Assembly: GCF_025399895.1 (NCBI RefSeq)
Contig: NZ_JAODUA010000001.1
Location: 1-64,000, forward strand
Source of the DNA: Streptomyces sp. ASQP_92
Lineage (GTDB): Bacteria; Actinomycetota; Actinomycetes; Streptomycetales; Streptomycetaceae
Direction: 5' to 3'
DNA length: 64,000 nt
The notes beneath the pieces were generated by a model. The model did no database searches and was not told where the DNA came from. It saw only the letters and a program-made list of their open reading frames with translations. The position numbers and the translations under genes are program-made. This document shows, in pieces, positions 29,723 to 37,300 of this stretch. The first letter of the stretch is position 1, and the number at the start of each line of letters is the position of its first letter.

Positions 29723-30671
29723 GGCCGTACTGCTCCTCTGCCTTCCAGAAGTAGATGAAGCCCACGGCCAGCGCGACGAACGCCCAGCCGCCGGCCACCA
29801 GCCATACGTGCGGCGGCAGTTGACCGGCGTGGAAGCTCCTGATCATCGAGAAGCGCACCAGGTCGATGTAGACCGCGGCCGGGTTCAGCTGGAGCAACTC
29901 GCCCACCACGTGCGGGAGTTTCTTGAGCTGCGGGGTGAGGTTCCACATCACGCCGGACATGTACATCCAGGTGCGCAGCACGAACGGCATCACCTGGGCG
30001 ATGTCCGGGGTCTTCGCGGTGACCCGGGCCATCACCAGGGACAGGCCCGTGTTGAACATCGACTGGAGGAGCAGGGCCGGAACCAGCAGCAGCCAGGAGA
30101 CGCCCGGGAGCTGGCCGAAGCTCATGATGATGATCGCCAGCGCGGCCAGCGAGAACAGCAGCTGCTGGAGCTGCTGGAGGGCGAGCGAGACGGGCAGCGA
30201 GGCGCGCGGGAAGTGCAGCGCCCGCACCAGACCGATGTTCCCGGTGATCGCGCGGGTGCCCGCCATGATCGAGTTGGCCGTGAAGGTCCAGATGAACACG
30301 CCCGTGACCAGCCACGGGATGTAGTCGGGCGTGCTGCTCTTGTTGCCCATCAGGATGCCGAAGATGAAGTAGTACACCGCCGCGTTCAGCAGCGGCGTCA
30401 TGAGCTGCCAGATCTGCCCCAGCTTCGCCTGGCTGTACTGCGCGGTCAGCTTGGCGGTGGCGAACGCGGTGATGAAGTGCCGCCGGGCCCACAGCTGCCG
30501 GACGTACTCGCCCAGCGAGGGGCGGGCGCCGCTCACCTTCAGGCCGTACTTGGCGGCCAGCTCGGCCGGGCTCAGAGCCTGGTCGCCGGCGGACCGGCGG
30601 GACTGGGCCGGGATGGTGGCCGACGCGGCCGGTGGTGCTGCGGTCGGGCGCGCAGCTGCGGTCTGGCTCAC
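29715..30671 (-). CDS. TagG-like ABC-2 polysaccharide export permease
   Basis: A 318-aa ABC-2 permease with about 80 cytosolic N-terminal residues and six membrane helices. The stretch SQAKLGQIWQLMTPLLNAAV is the classic TagG/Wzm start of the membrane domain. With the overlapping ATPase gene it forms a complete TagGH-type exporter for teichoic acid-like or capsule-like glycans. The first 30 residues are low-complexity Ala/Pro. A TetR gene is divergent, 147 bp away, and may control this operon. Confidence 0.92.
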   Translation of the reverse strand: MSQTAAARPTAAPPAASATIPAQSRRSAGDQALSPAELAAKYGLKVSGARPSLGEYVRQLWARRHFITAFATAKLTAQYSQAKLGQIWQLMTPLLNAAVYYFIFGILMGNKSSTPDYIPWLVTGVFIWTFTANSIMAGTRAITGNIGLVRALHFPRASLPVSLALQQLQQLLFSLAALAIIIMSFGQLPGVSWLLLVPALLLQSMFNTGLSLVMARVTAKTPDIAQVMPFVLRTWMYMSGVMWNLTPQLKKLPHVVGELLQLNPAAVYIDLVRFSMIRSFHAGQLPPHVWLVAGGWAFVALAVGFIYFWKAEEQYGRG

Positions 30672-30740
30672 TACGGTCGCTTTCGCCGGGGGGTCCCGGG
30701 AGGCTTCCCGGGTCGGGGGATCACTCGCGACGGAACGGAC

Positions 30741-30806
30741 CCGTATCGTCGCTACGGGGAGAGTAGGACGTCTTCACGTCGCAACGCAACCGTCTCGTCG
30801 CAACGC
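30741..30806. promoter_or_regulatory. Candidate operators between tagG-like gene and tetR
   Basis: Two features lie in the 147-bp divergent gap. One is an inverted repeat, CCGTA (30741-30745) and TACGG (30753-30757). The other is an exact 10-bp direct repeat, GTCGCAACGC, at 30778-30787 and 30797-30806, centres 19 bp apart and ending 12 bp before the tetR ATG. Both would suit a TetR-type regulator acting on the two genes. Confidence 0.45.
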
Positions 30807-30818
30807 TATGCTCAAGCC

Positions 30819-31448
30819 ATGACCAAGACGGACCCCTCGGAGACCCCCGCGAGCCGCCCCAAGCCGCGCCGCGCCCCGGCCGGGGCGGCCGTGCTGCGCG
30901 AGGACGTGACGGACGCCATCCGGGCGGCCGTCTTCGAGGAGCTCGCCGCGGTCGGATTCGCCCGGATGTCGATCGAGGGCATCGCGCGCCGGGCGGGGGT
31001 CGGCAAGACGGCGGTCTACCGGCGCTGGAAGTCGAAGCTCAGCCTGGTCCTCGACCTGGTGTCGGCCTTCGCCGAACAGGGCCTGCCGGTGCCGCACACC
31101 GGGTCCCTGTACGGGGACATCCGCGCGCTCCTCGCGGTCGCCTCGCTCGCCCTGCGCCACCCGGTCGCCTCGCAGGTCATCCCCGACCTGCTGGTGGAGT
31201 CCGTACGCCACCCCGAGATCGCGGACGCGATCAAATCGGCGCTGCTCGATGGGCAGCAGGGGGTCGCCGCGGTGGTCATCCGCGAAGCGGTCGCACGCGG
31301 CGAGCTGCCCCCCGGGGCCGACCCCGACCGGGCCCTCGACCTCATCGTGGGCCCCCTGTACTGGCGCCTCGTCGTGGTCAAGGGCCCCTTGCCGAAGGGG
31401 TACTTGGACGACTTGGCTCGGGCGGCGGTGGCGGCGCTGGCCGCGTAG
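30819..31448 (+). CDS. TetR-family transcriptional regulator
   Basis: The 209-aa protein has a 25-residue basic N-terminal tail and a TetR helix-turn-helix (MSIEGIARRAGVGKTAVYRRW). The C-terminal ligand domain resembles the TetR_C_33-like type (VVIREAVARGELPPGADPDRALDLIVGPLYWR). The ATG at 30819 follows directly on the repeated motif GTCGCAACGC. It is divergent from the TagGH-type exporter and is the natural candidate for its repressor. Ligand unknown. Confidence 0.9.
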   Translation: MTKTDPSETPASRPKPRRAPAGAAVLREDVTDAIRAAVFEELAAVGFARMSIEGIARRAGVGKTAVYRRWKSKLSLVLDLVSAFAEQGLPVPHTGSLYGDIRALLAVASLALRHPVASQVIPDLLVESVRHPEIADAIKSALLDGQQGVAAVVIREAVARGELPPGADPDRALDLIVGPLYWRLVVVKGPLPKGYLDDLARAAVAALAA

Positions 31449-31550
31449 CGGGGGTGGGGGCGTGTGAGGTGCCGCTCGCCTTCGGCTGGGCCGCTTGTTC
31501 GGCCGGGGGCCGTGCCGCGCGCCTTCGGGTGCGGGCCGTGCCGGGTTGCC

Positions 31551-31975
31551 CGCGCAGTTCCCCGCGCCCCTTGAAACCCGTTTGTGTCTGCGGGCCGTAG
31601 TCGCTTCTCGCGCAGTTCCCCGCGCCCCTTGAAACCCCCTCGTGTCTGCGGGCCGTGGTCGCTTCTCGCGCAGTTCCCCGCGCCCCTAGGTGTGTTGTGG
31701 TTGACGGGGGCGGTGAGTGCTGCCGTACCAGGGGCGTGATCAGCCACGCATGACCCGCGGACCGAAGGGCCTTTAGGGGCGCGGGGAACTGCGCGACCGG
31801 CCACAGACGGCCTGCGGGCGAAGGCGGGTTTTTTGGGGGCGCGGGGAACTGCGCGATTAGCCACGTTCGGCCCGCGGACGAAGGCGGGTTTTTAGGGGCG
31901 CGGGGAACTGCGCGATCAGCCACAGACGGCCCGCGGGCAAGGGCGGGGTTTTCAGGGGTGCGGGGAACTGCGCGA
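31551..31975. repeat. Array of seven 22-bp intergenic repeats in two orientations
   Basis: This 613-bp gap (31449-32061) holds no gene. It carries seven copies of a core whose plus-strand form is AGGGGCGCGGGGAACTGCGC. Three copies are in the reverse form (31551-31571, 31608-31629, 31666-31687). Four are in the forward form (31775-31796, 31835-31856, 31894-31915, 31954-31975), spaced about 60 bp with similar spacers. The orientation switches near 31720. The same element recurs at 46771-47199. It is familiar to me as a common Streptomyces intergenic sequence of unknown function. Confidence 0.85.
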
Positions 31976-32061
31976 TTGGTTCGGCGGGCGGCGGGGCCGG
32001 CCAGGCGGTGAGGGCCCACATGCGGTCCGTGTGGATCTGGGTCATCGGGGCTCCGAAAGGG

Positions 32062-33255
32062 TCAGCTCGGCGCGGCGAGGGAGTCGACGGCGAGCGCGGC
32101 GTAGAGCGCGGCCCCGTCCGCGAGGACACCGTCGTCGAAGGCCGCGTAAGGCGAGTGGTTGTTGGGCGCCGTGCGATGGTCCGTGCCCACCCCCGGCGCG
32201 CCCAGGAAGACCATCGCGCCGGGCACCTCGTCGATCACCCGCGAGAAGTCCTCGGAGCCGGGCAGGGGATGGGGGAGCGGGGCGAAGCGCTCCTCGCCGT
32301 ACAGCTCGGCGACGGTCGAGGCGACCGTCGCCGCGGCGTGGGGGTCGTTGACGGTCGCCGGGTAGAGCTCCTCGAAGCGGGCGTCCACACGGACGCCATG
32401 GGCCGCGGCGAGACCCTCGCAGACCCGCACCGTGCCGTCCTTGAGCCGCGCCAGCGCCCCCGGCGAGAAGGAGCGGACGCTGGCCTCGAAGGTGGCCGTC
32501 TCGGGAATGATGTTGTGCTGGGTACCGGCGTGGAAGGTGCCGACGGACAGGACGACCGGGTCGAAGACGTCGAAGCCGCGCGTGATCCACGTCTGGAGGG
32601 CGGTGACCATCTCGCACGCCGCCTGGACGGGATCCTTCGCCCGGTGCGGCATGGAGCCGTGCCCGCCGGATCCGTGGACGGTGACGGTGAGGACGGCGAC
32701 CGCGGACATGGTGGGCCCCGCGCGGCCCGCGAACTGCCCGAGGGGGTGGCCGGCGCTGGTGACGTGCAGCGCGTACGCGGCCTGGGGGCGGGTGCCGGAG
32801 GCGTCGAGCAGCCCCTCGTCGAGCATGAGCCGGGCGCCGTCGTGCCCCTCCTCGCCGGGCTGGAACATGAACACGACGTCCCCGTCCAGGCGGTCGCGGT
32901 GCTGGGCCAGAAGCCGGGCCGCACCCGCCAGCATGGCGGTGTGCAGGTCGTGTCCGCAGGCGTGCATGCTGCCGTTGCGTGACGCGTAGTCCAGGCCGGT
33001 CTTCTCGGCCAGGGGCAACGCGTCCATGTCGCCCCGGAGCAGCACGGTGGGACCCGGGCGGGCTCCGCGCAGCACCGCGGTGACCGAACTCAGGCCGCGG
33101 CCCGTGGTGACCTCCAGGCCGAGTCCGTCGATGGCCCGCAGCACGGTCTCCTGCGTACGGGGCAGGTGGAGGCCGGTTTCGGGGGTGGTGTGCAGGGTGC
33201 GGCGCAGCCGGACGAGATCGTCCTGGAGTTCGTGCGCGTCCTCGACCAGATGCAT
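32062..33255 (-). CDS. M20-family amidohydrolase
   Basis: A 397-aa metal-dependent amidohydrolase of the M20D (hippurate hydrolase/IAA-amino acid hydrolase) group. The metal-site motifs are visible: GDMDALPL, HACGHDLHTAML and FQPGEEGHDGA. A dimerisation domain follows, with GSGGHGSMPHRAKDP and its catalytic histidine. It cleaves N-acyl amino acids or similar amides; the natural substrate is unknown. The ATG at 33255 has GAGGAG about 10 nt upstream. The remnant of an aminotransferase gene lies directly upstream, which suggests that the pair once shared an amino-acid pathway. Confidence 0.9.
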   Translation of the reverse strand: MHLVEDAHELQDDLVRLRRTLHTTPETGLHLPRTQETVLRAIDGLGLEVTTGRGLSSVTAVLRGARPGPTVLLRGDMDALPLAEKTGLDYASRNGSMHACGHDLHTAMLAGAARLLAQHRDRLDGDVVFMFQPGEEGHDGARLMLDEGLLDASGTRPQAAYALHVTSAGHPLGQFAGRAGPTMSAVAVLTVTVHGSGGHGSMPHRAKDPVQAACEMVTALQTWITRGFDVFDPVVLSVGTFHAGTQHNIIPETATFEASVRSFSPGALARLKDGTVRVCEGLAAAHGVRVDARFEELYPATVNDPHAAATVASTVAELYGEERFAPLPHPLPGSEDFSRVIDEVPGAMVFLGAPGVGTDHRTAPNNHSPYAAFDDGVLADGAALYAALAVDSLAAPS

Positions 33256-33335
33256 GGGATCAATGCTCCTCGGGGTGGGGCGGATGCTGCCGCCGACGGG
33301 CGGGTGAAGGCGGGCGTACCGGTGCGCGGTCGGCG

Positions 33336-33612
33336 TCAGCAGGACGTCAACTGCCGTGTCCCCAGGGGAACTTGTTCCGCCTCGTCGTGCAACAGGGCCG
33401 CCAGGTTGCGTACGCCCTCGCGGATGCGGCGCGGGGTGGGATGGGAGAAGGGAGCCGCAGGTGCCGTTCGCCGCCCGCGGTGGAGAAGCCGGTGCCCAGT
33501 ACGTAGGCGACACCGGGGGAGACCGCGCGCGGCAGCAGGGCCTTGCTGTCCATCGCGGACGGCAGGGTCATCCAGACGAAGAACCCGCCCCGCGGCGTGA
33601 CCCGAGGGTGTG
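33336..33612 (-). pseudogene. Frameshifted tail of a PLP-dependent aminotransferase gene
   Basis: Only the last 90 or so codons remain. The minus-strand translation opens TPRGGFFVWMTLPSAMD, the usual GGFFVW segment of MocR/2-aminoadipate-type aminotransferases, and continues to AVSPGVAYVLGTGF and RHLRLP. A one-base deletion near 33447 shifts the frame there. The other frame continues FSHPTPRRIREGVRNLAAL and ends at a TGA (33336-33338). The catalytic lysine region and all N-terminal parts are gone. The upstream break is next to the SDR gene at about 33612. Confidence 0.82.
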
Positions 33613-33632
33613 ACCCGCCCGCGGCCGGCCGG

Positions 33633-34430
33633 TCAGATCGCGGTCAGGCCCCCGTCCGTCGCCACCGCCGACCCCGTGACGAAGGACGCGCGGTCGCTGC
33701 ACAGCCACAGCGCGCCCTGCGCGACCTCCACCGGGTCGGCCATGCGCCGCTGGATCTGGCGCGCCACGAACACCTCCTCAAGGGCGGGGGTCTGCGCGAT
33801 CACGTCCTCCAGGAGTTCGGTCCTGGTGCTGGCCACGACCAGCGCGTTGACCCGTATCCCGCGGGCGCCGTACTCCGCGGCCGCCGCCTTGGTCAGGCCC
33901 AGTACGGCGTGCTTCGCCGCCACATAGGGGGCGACCGCACCGGTCGCCACCACACCTGCCGAACTGGAGGTGTTGACGATCGCGCCGGCGCCCGTCGTCA
34001 GCATCGCGGGAATCTGGTGGCGCAGGCAGTTCCAGACACCGCGCACATTGATGTCCATGATCCGGTCGTAGGTCTCGTCGTCGACCTCGTGCAGGTCGGC
34101 GCCGGCCGCGCCCCAACCGGCGTTGTTGAACGCCCCGTCGAGCCGGCCGAAGCTCTCCACCGCGCACTCCACCGCACGCGCGACGTCCCCGCTCCGTACG
34201 ACATCGCCCGCGCTGGCGACCGCGCGGCCACCCGCCGCGGTGATCTCGTCGACCAGCGCTGCGAGCCGGTCCTCGCGGCGTGCCATCAGCACCACGGCCG
34301 CTCCCTCGGCCGCGAACAAGCGTGCCGCCGCGGCGCCGATCCCGCTGGACGCGCCGGTGATCATGACGACTTTGCCCTCGACCATGCCCGGTCCGGTCTT
34401 CGCCGCCGGGTGCGTGCTGCTGTCGTTCAC
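33633..34430 (-). CDS. Short-chain dehydrogenase/reductase
   Basis: A 265-aa classical SDR with the NAD(P)-binding motif TGASSGIG, the NNAG segment (AFNNAGWG), the catalytic serine (VNTSSSAGV) and the YxxxK pair (YVAAKHAVLG). The C-terminus has the usual FVTGSAVATDGG loop. The GTG start follows GGGGAG at 9 nt. It is flanked by two gene remnants, one of them a butyrolactone-receptor-like regulator, and such regulators are sometimes found next to SDR genes of signal synthesis. The substrate is unknown. Confidence 0.9.
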   Translation of the reverse strand: MNDSSTHPAAKTGPGMVEGKVVMITGASSGIGAAAARLFAAEGAAVVLMARREDRLAALVDEITAAGGRAVASAGDVVRSGDVARAVECAVESFGRLDGAFNNAGWGAAGADLHEVDDETYDRIMDINVRGVWNCLRHQIPAMLTTGAGAIVNTSSSAGVVATGAVAPYVAAKHAVLGLTKAAAAEYGARGIRVNALVVASTRTELLEDVIAQTPALEEVFVARQIQRRMADPVEVAQGALWLCSDRASFVTGSAVATDGGLTAI

Positions 34431-34601
34431 CTTGCTCTTCTCCCCGCTCGTGTCTGATCCGGGCGTGCCCGATGCCCGCCCGGTGTTCGCGTGTGGCCCG
34501 GTGGCCGTCAGCGCGTGGCGTCCGTTTCCGGCGTCGCCCGGCCGCCCCAGCGCTTAGGAAACGGTCGCACGGTGCCTTTCGACGGTCGGGGGTGGTCCCG
34601 C

Positions 34602-34961
34602 TCAGCGCACCAGGGTGGCGACGCGCCGCGTGCTCACCTTGGCGCCGGTGGCGCCGGAGGGGGTGGCGATGCCGGGCAGCAGGATCTTCCACATCTGGAC
34701 GGCGCGCTCCGACAGGTCCTTGCGGCCGCTCACGATCCAGGAGTACACCTGCATGCCCGTACAGGCCGCGACGACGAACTCGGCCACCATGTGCGCGTTT
34801 ACGCCGTCGGTCAACTCGCCCTTCTCGCGGACGACTTCGAGGCACTCCTGCATGATCCGCGCCCACTCCTGACAGGGCGTGGCGTCCTCGACGCCGAAGC
34901 CGTTCTGCTCGTTGGTCAGCCGCCCGCACGCCCGCCCGCAACACGTCCGTTGCGCGTGCGC
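34602..34961 (-). pseudogene. C-terminal remnant of a ScbR/ArpA-like TetR regulator
   Basis: The 3' part reads LTNEQNGFGVEDATPCQEWA, then AHMVAEFVVAACTGMQVYS and ERAVQMWKILLPGIA. These are signatures of the ligand domain of gamma-butyrolactone receptors of the ScbR/ArpA type. A separate frame further upstream gives TDVLRAGVR, which would continue into LTNEQ if four extra bases (near 34922-34929) were removed. The whole N-terminal helix-turn-helix half is missing; the remnant starts directly after the stop of the sugar permease gene at 34962. It cannot make a functional DNA-binding regulator. Confidence 0.75.
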
Positions 34962-35843
34962 TCACTTCACCGCGCCGGCCATCACCCCCGACACGAACTG
35001 CCGCTGGAAGGCGAAGAAGACGGCGAGCGGGATGACCATCGAGACGAAGGCGCCCGGTGCCAGCACGTCGATGTTGTTGCCGAACTGGCGGACCTGCTGT
35101 TGCAGGGCCACCGTGATCGGCGGGTGCTTGGAGTCGGCGAAGATCAGCGCGACCAGCATGTCGTTCCAGACCCACAGGAACTGGAAGATGCCGAGCGAGG
35201 CGATCGCCGGGCCACCGAGCGGCATCACGACCCGGGTGAACAGGCGGATCTCGCCCGCCCCGTCGAGCCGGGCCGCCTCCAGGAGCTCCCTGGGGATCTC
35301 CGCGAAGAAGTTGCGGAGCAGGAAGATCGCGAAGGGCAGACCGAAGGCGACATGGAAGATGATCACGCCGATCGTCGTCTCGAAGATCCCGACCTGCCCG
35401 AACAGCTTGGCCACCGGCACGAGGGCGACCTGCACCGGCACGACCAGCAGGCTCACCACGACCATGAACCACCAGTCGCGGCCCGGGAAATCCATCCACG
35501 CGAAGGCGTAACCGGCGAGCGAGCCGATGACGACGACCAGGACCGTGGCCGGGACGGTGATCGCGACCGTGGACCACAGGGAGTTGGTGATCGTGCTGTT
35601 GCCGAGCAGGTCGGCGTAGTTGTGGAAGGTCAGCCGCGACGGGTCGGCGAAGGTCTTCCACCAGCCGGTCGAGGCGATGTCGGAGGGGCTGCGCAGCGAG
35701 GACAGCAGCAGCCCGACGGTCGGCATCAGCCAGAGCAGGCCCACCAGGATCAGGAACACCCGCAGCACACCGCCCCCGGCCCGCGAGGCGATCCGCGCGG
35801 GCAGCGACTGCCGTGCCCTGACGATCCCATCGACAGCGGTCAT
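34962..35843 (-). CDS. Sugar ABC transporter permease, MalG-type
   Basis: The 293-aa permease has six membrane helices and the EAA loop (EAARLDGAGEIRLFTRVVMP) that contacts the ATPase. It belongs to the carbohydrate uptake CUT1 family. It is the last gene of a binding protein-permease-permease operon that lacks its own ATPase, so it probably uses the shared ATPase MsiK as many streptomycete CUT1 systems do. Its ATG overlaps the stop of a 34-codon mini-ORF (ATGA) created by a local duplication. Confidence 0.92.
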   Translation of the reverse strand: MTAVDGIVRARQSLPARIASRAGGGVLRVFLILVGLLWLMPTVGLLLSSLRSPSDIASTGWWKTFADPSRLTFHNYADLLGNSTITNSLWSTVAITVPATVLVVVIGSLAGYAFAWMDFPGRDWWFMVVVSLLVVPVQVALVPVAKLFGQVGIFETTIGVIIFHVAFGLPFAIFLLRNFFAEIPRELLEAARLDGAGEIRLFTRVVMPLGGPAIASLGIFQFLWVWNDMLVALIFADSKHPPITVALQQQVRQFGNNIDVLAPGAFVSMVIPLAVFFAFQRQFVSGVMAGAVK

Positions 35844-35977
35844 CGCTTGCCCTCCCGGCGCATGCGGCGGATGTTGCTGTGCTGTACCGGGGGGCGACCC
35901 CCGGACCCCCGGTAGAGGGCGGTGGCGCTGCGGCGGACGGTCATCGCTTGCCCTCCCGTCGCATGCGGCGGATGTTG
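35838..35977 (-). repeat. Duplicated permease junction creating a mini-ORF
   Basis: A 39-bp sequence occurs at 35838-35876 and again at 35939-35977 with a single mismatch, 101 bp apart. Each copy encodes the permease ending NIRRMRREGKR followed by an overlapping stop/start (TGA within ATGA). As a result the first permease stops at 35941. A mini-ORF (35840-35944, 34 residues, starting MTVRRSATALYRGSGG) then runs from that ATG to a second identical ATGA, where the MalG-type permease begins. The spacer is rich in GGGGGC/CCCCCG and could fold into a hairpin. Confidence 0.85.
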
Positions 35978-37293
35978 AAGAGCATCACCGGGATCACCAG
36001 GAGCAGCAGCAGGACGGCGATCGCGCTGCCGATGCCCAGGTCCGCCTCGGTGCCGAAGGAGGAGCGGTAGAGCTGGAGGGCCAGCACGTTCGCGTCGGCC
36101 TGGCTGGAGCCCGGCGCGATGATGAAGACGAGGTCGAAGATCTTCAGGACGTTGATCATCAGCGTGACGAGGACGACCGCGAGCACCGGCGCGAGCAGCG
36201 GCACCGTCACCCGGCGGAAGACCTGCCACTCGTTGGCGCCGTCCACCCGCGCCGCCTCCAGCAGTTCGCGCGGCAGCCCCGCGAGCCCGGCCGCGATGAG
36301 CACCATCGCGAAGCCCGCCCACATCCAGATGTACGAGCCGATGATGGCCGGGGTGACCAGCGTGGGGCCGAGCCACTCGATGCCGTTGTACGGTTCGTGG
36401 AAGTTGCTCTCGGGCAGCCGGAGTTGGGCCCCGTCGGCGGCGCCGGGCAGTGAGAACGTACCGTCCGCGCCGGCCGTGGCCGAGGCGACCACCTCGCCGT
36501 TCTTCACGGCCTCGACCGTGATGCCCTTGAGGCCCAGCTCCTTGGCGTCGATGACGTTGGGACGGCCGCCGCCGCCCTTGGTGAAGTCGAGCCAGACCGT
36601 GCCGGTGACCTTGCCCGGCTCGGTCGGGGCGGGCTTGGCGGGCGCGGCCGAGGTCGGCATCTTGTCGGCGGCCACCCCGACCAGGGGAAGCAGCACGGGC
36701 TGCCCCGCGTGCGCGGCGGCCGGGGTGAGGAAGGCCCCGCCGCCCGCGGCCTTCAGCGGGGCGCTGGGCAGCGGATGCGCCTTGGGGTAGCCGGCCGAGG
36801 CGGTGAACGTGTCATGTACCCCCACCGCCACGGCGTTGGCGACGCCGCGCGCCGGGTCCTGCTCGTACACCAGGCGGAAGATGATGCCCGCCGCCAGCAT
36901 GGAGATCGCCATCGGCATGAAGACGATGAGCTTGAACGCCGTTCCCCAGCGGACCCGTTCGGTCAGTACGGCGAAGATCAGGCCGAGCGCGGTGGCGATC
37001 GTCGGGGCGCACAGGACCCAGATCGCGTTGTTCTTCACCGCGGTCCGGATGGTGTGGTCCGTGAACAGCGTCTTGTAGTTGTCGATTCCGGCGAACGAAT
37101 CACCGGACTGATCGAAGAACGACCGGTAGATCGAGAACCCGATCGGATAGACGACGAGCGCGCCGAGCAGGACGAGCGCGGGCAGCAGGAAGACGGCCGC
37201 GATCCACTTGCGAGTCCTGGTGACGCTCTTGACGGTCCTGGGCGCGGACGGGGTGGCGGGAGGCGGGGCGCCCCCCGCCGTCGCGGTGGTCAT
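35941..37293 (-). CDS. Sugar ABC transporter permease, MalF-type, with external insert
   Basis: A 450-aa permease of the CUT1 family. It has six helices and an EAA loop at about 346-370 (EAARVDGANEWQVFRRVTVP). Between the third and fourth helices lies an insert of about 165 residues (145-310). Its central part (229-293) has the pattern GTVWLDFTKG, a short acidic ID-x-K-E-LGLKGITVE segment, and ADGTFSLPG. This resembles the SdrD-B/CNA-B class of Ig-like domains. It would face outside, where E. coli MalF has its P2 domain. The stop lies in a duplicated ATGA junction. Confidence 0.9.
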   Translation of the reverse strand: MTTATAGGAPPPATPSAPRTVKSVTRTRKWIAAVFLLPALVLLGALVVYPIGFSIYRSFFDQSGDSFAGIDNYKTLFTDHTIRTAVKNNAIWVLCAPTIATALGLIFAVLTERVRWGTAFKLIVFMPMAISMLAAGIIFRLVYEQDPARGVANAVAVGVHDTFTASAGYPKAHPLPSAPLKAAGGGAFLTPAAAHAGQPVLLPLVGVAADKMPTSAAPAKPAPTEPGKVTGTVWLDFTKGGGGRPNVIDAKELGLKGITVEAVKNGEVVASATAGADGTFSLPGAADGAQLRLPESNFHEPYNGIEWLGPTLVTPAIIGSYIWMWAGFAMVLIAAGLAGLPRELLEAARVDGANEWQVFRRVTVPLLAPVLAVVLVTLMINVLKIFDLVFIIAPGSSQADANVLALQLYRSSFGTEADLGIGSAIAVLLLLLVIPVMLFNIRRMRREGKR

Positions 37294-37300
37294 CGCCGGA

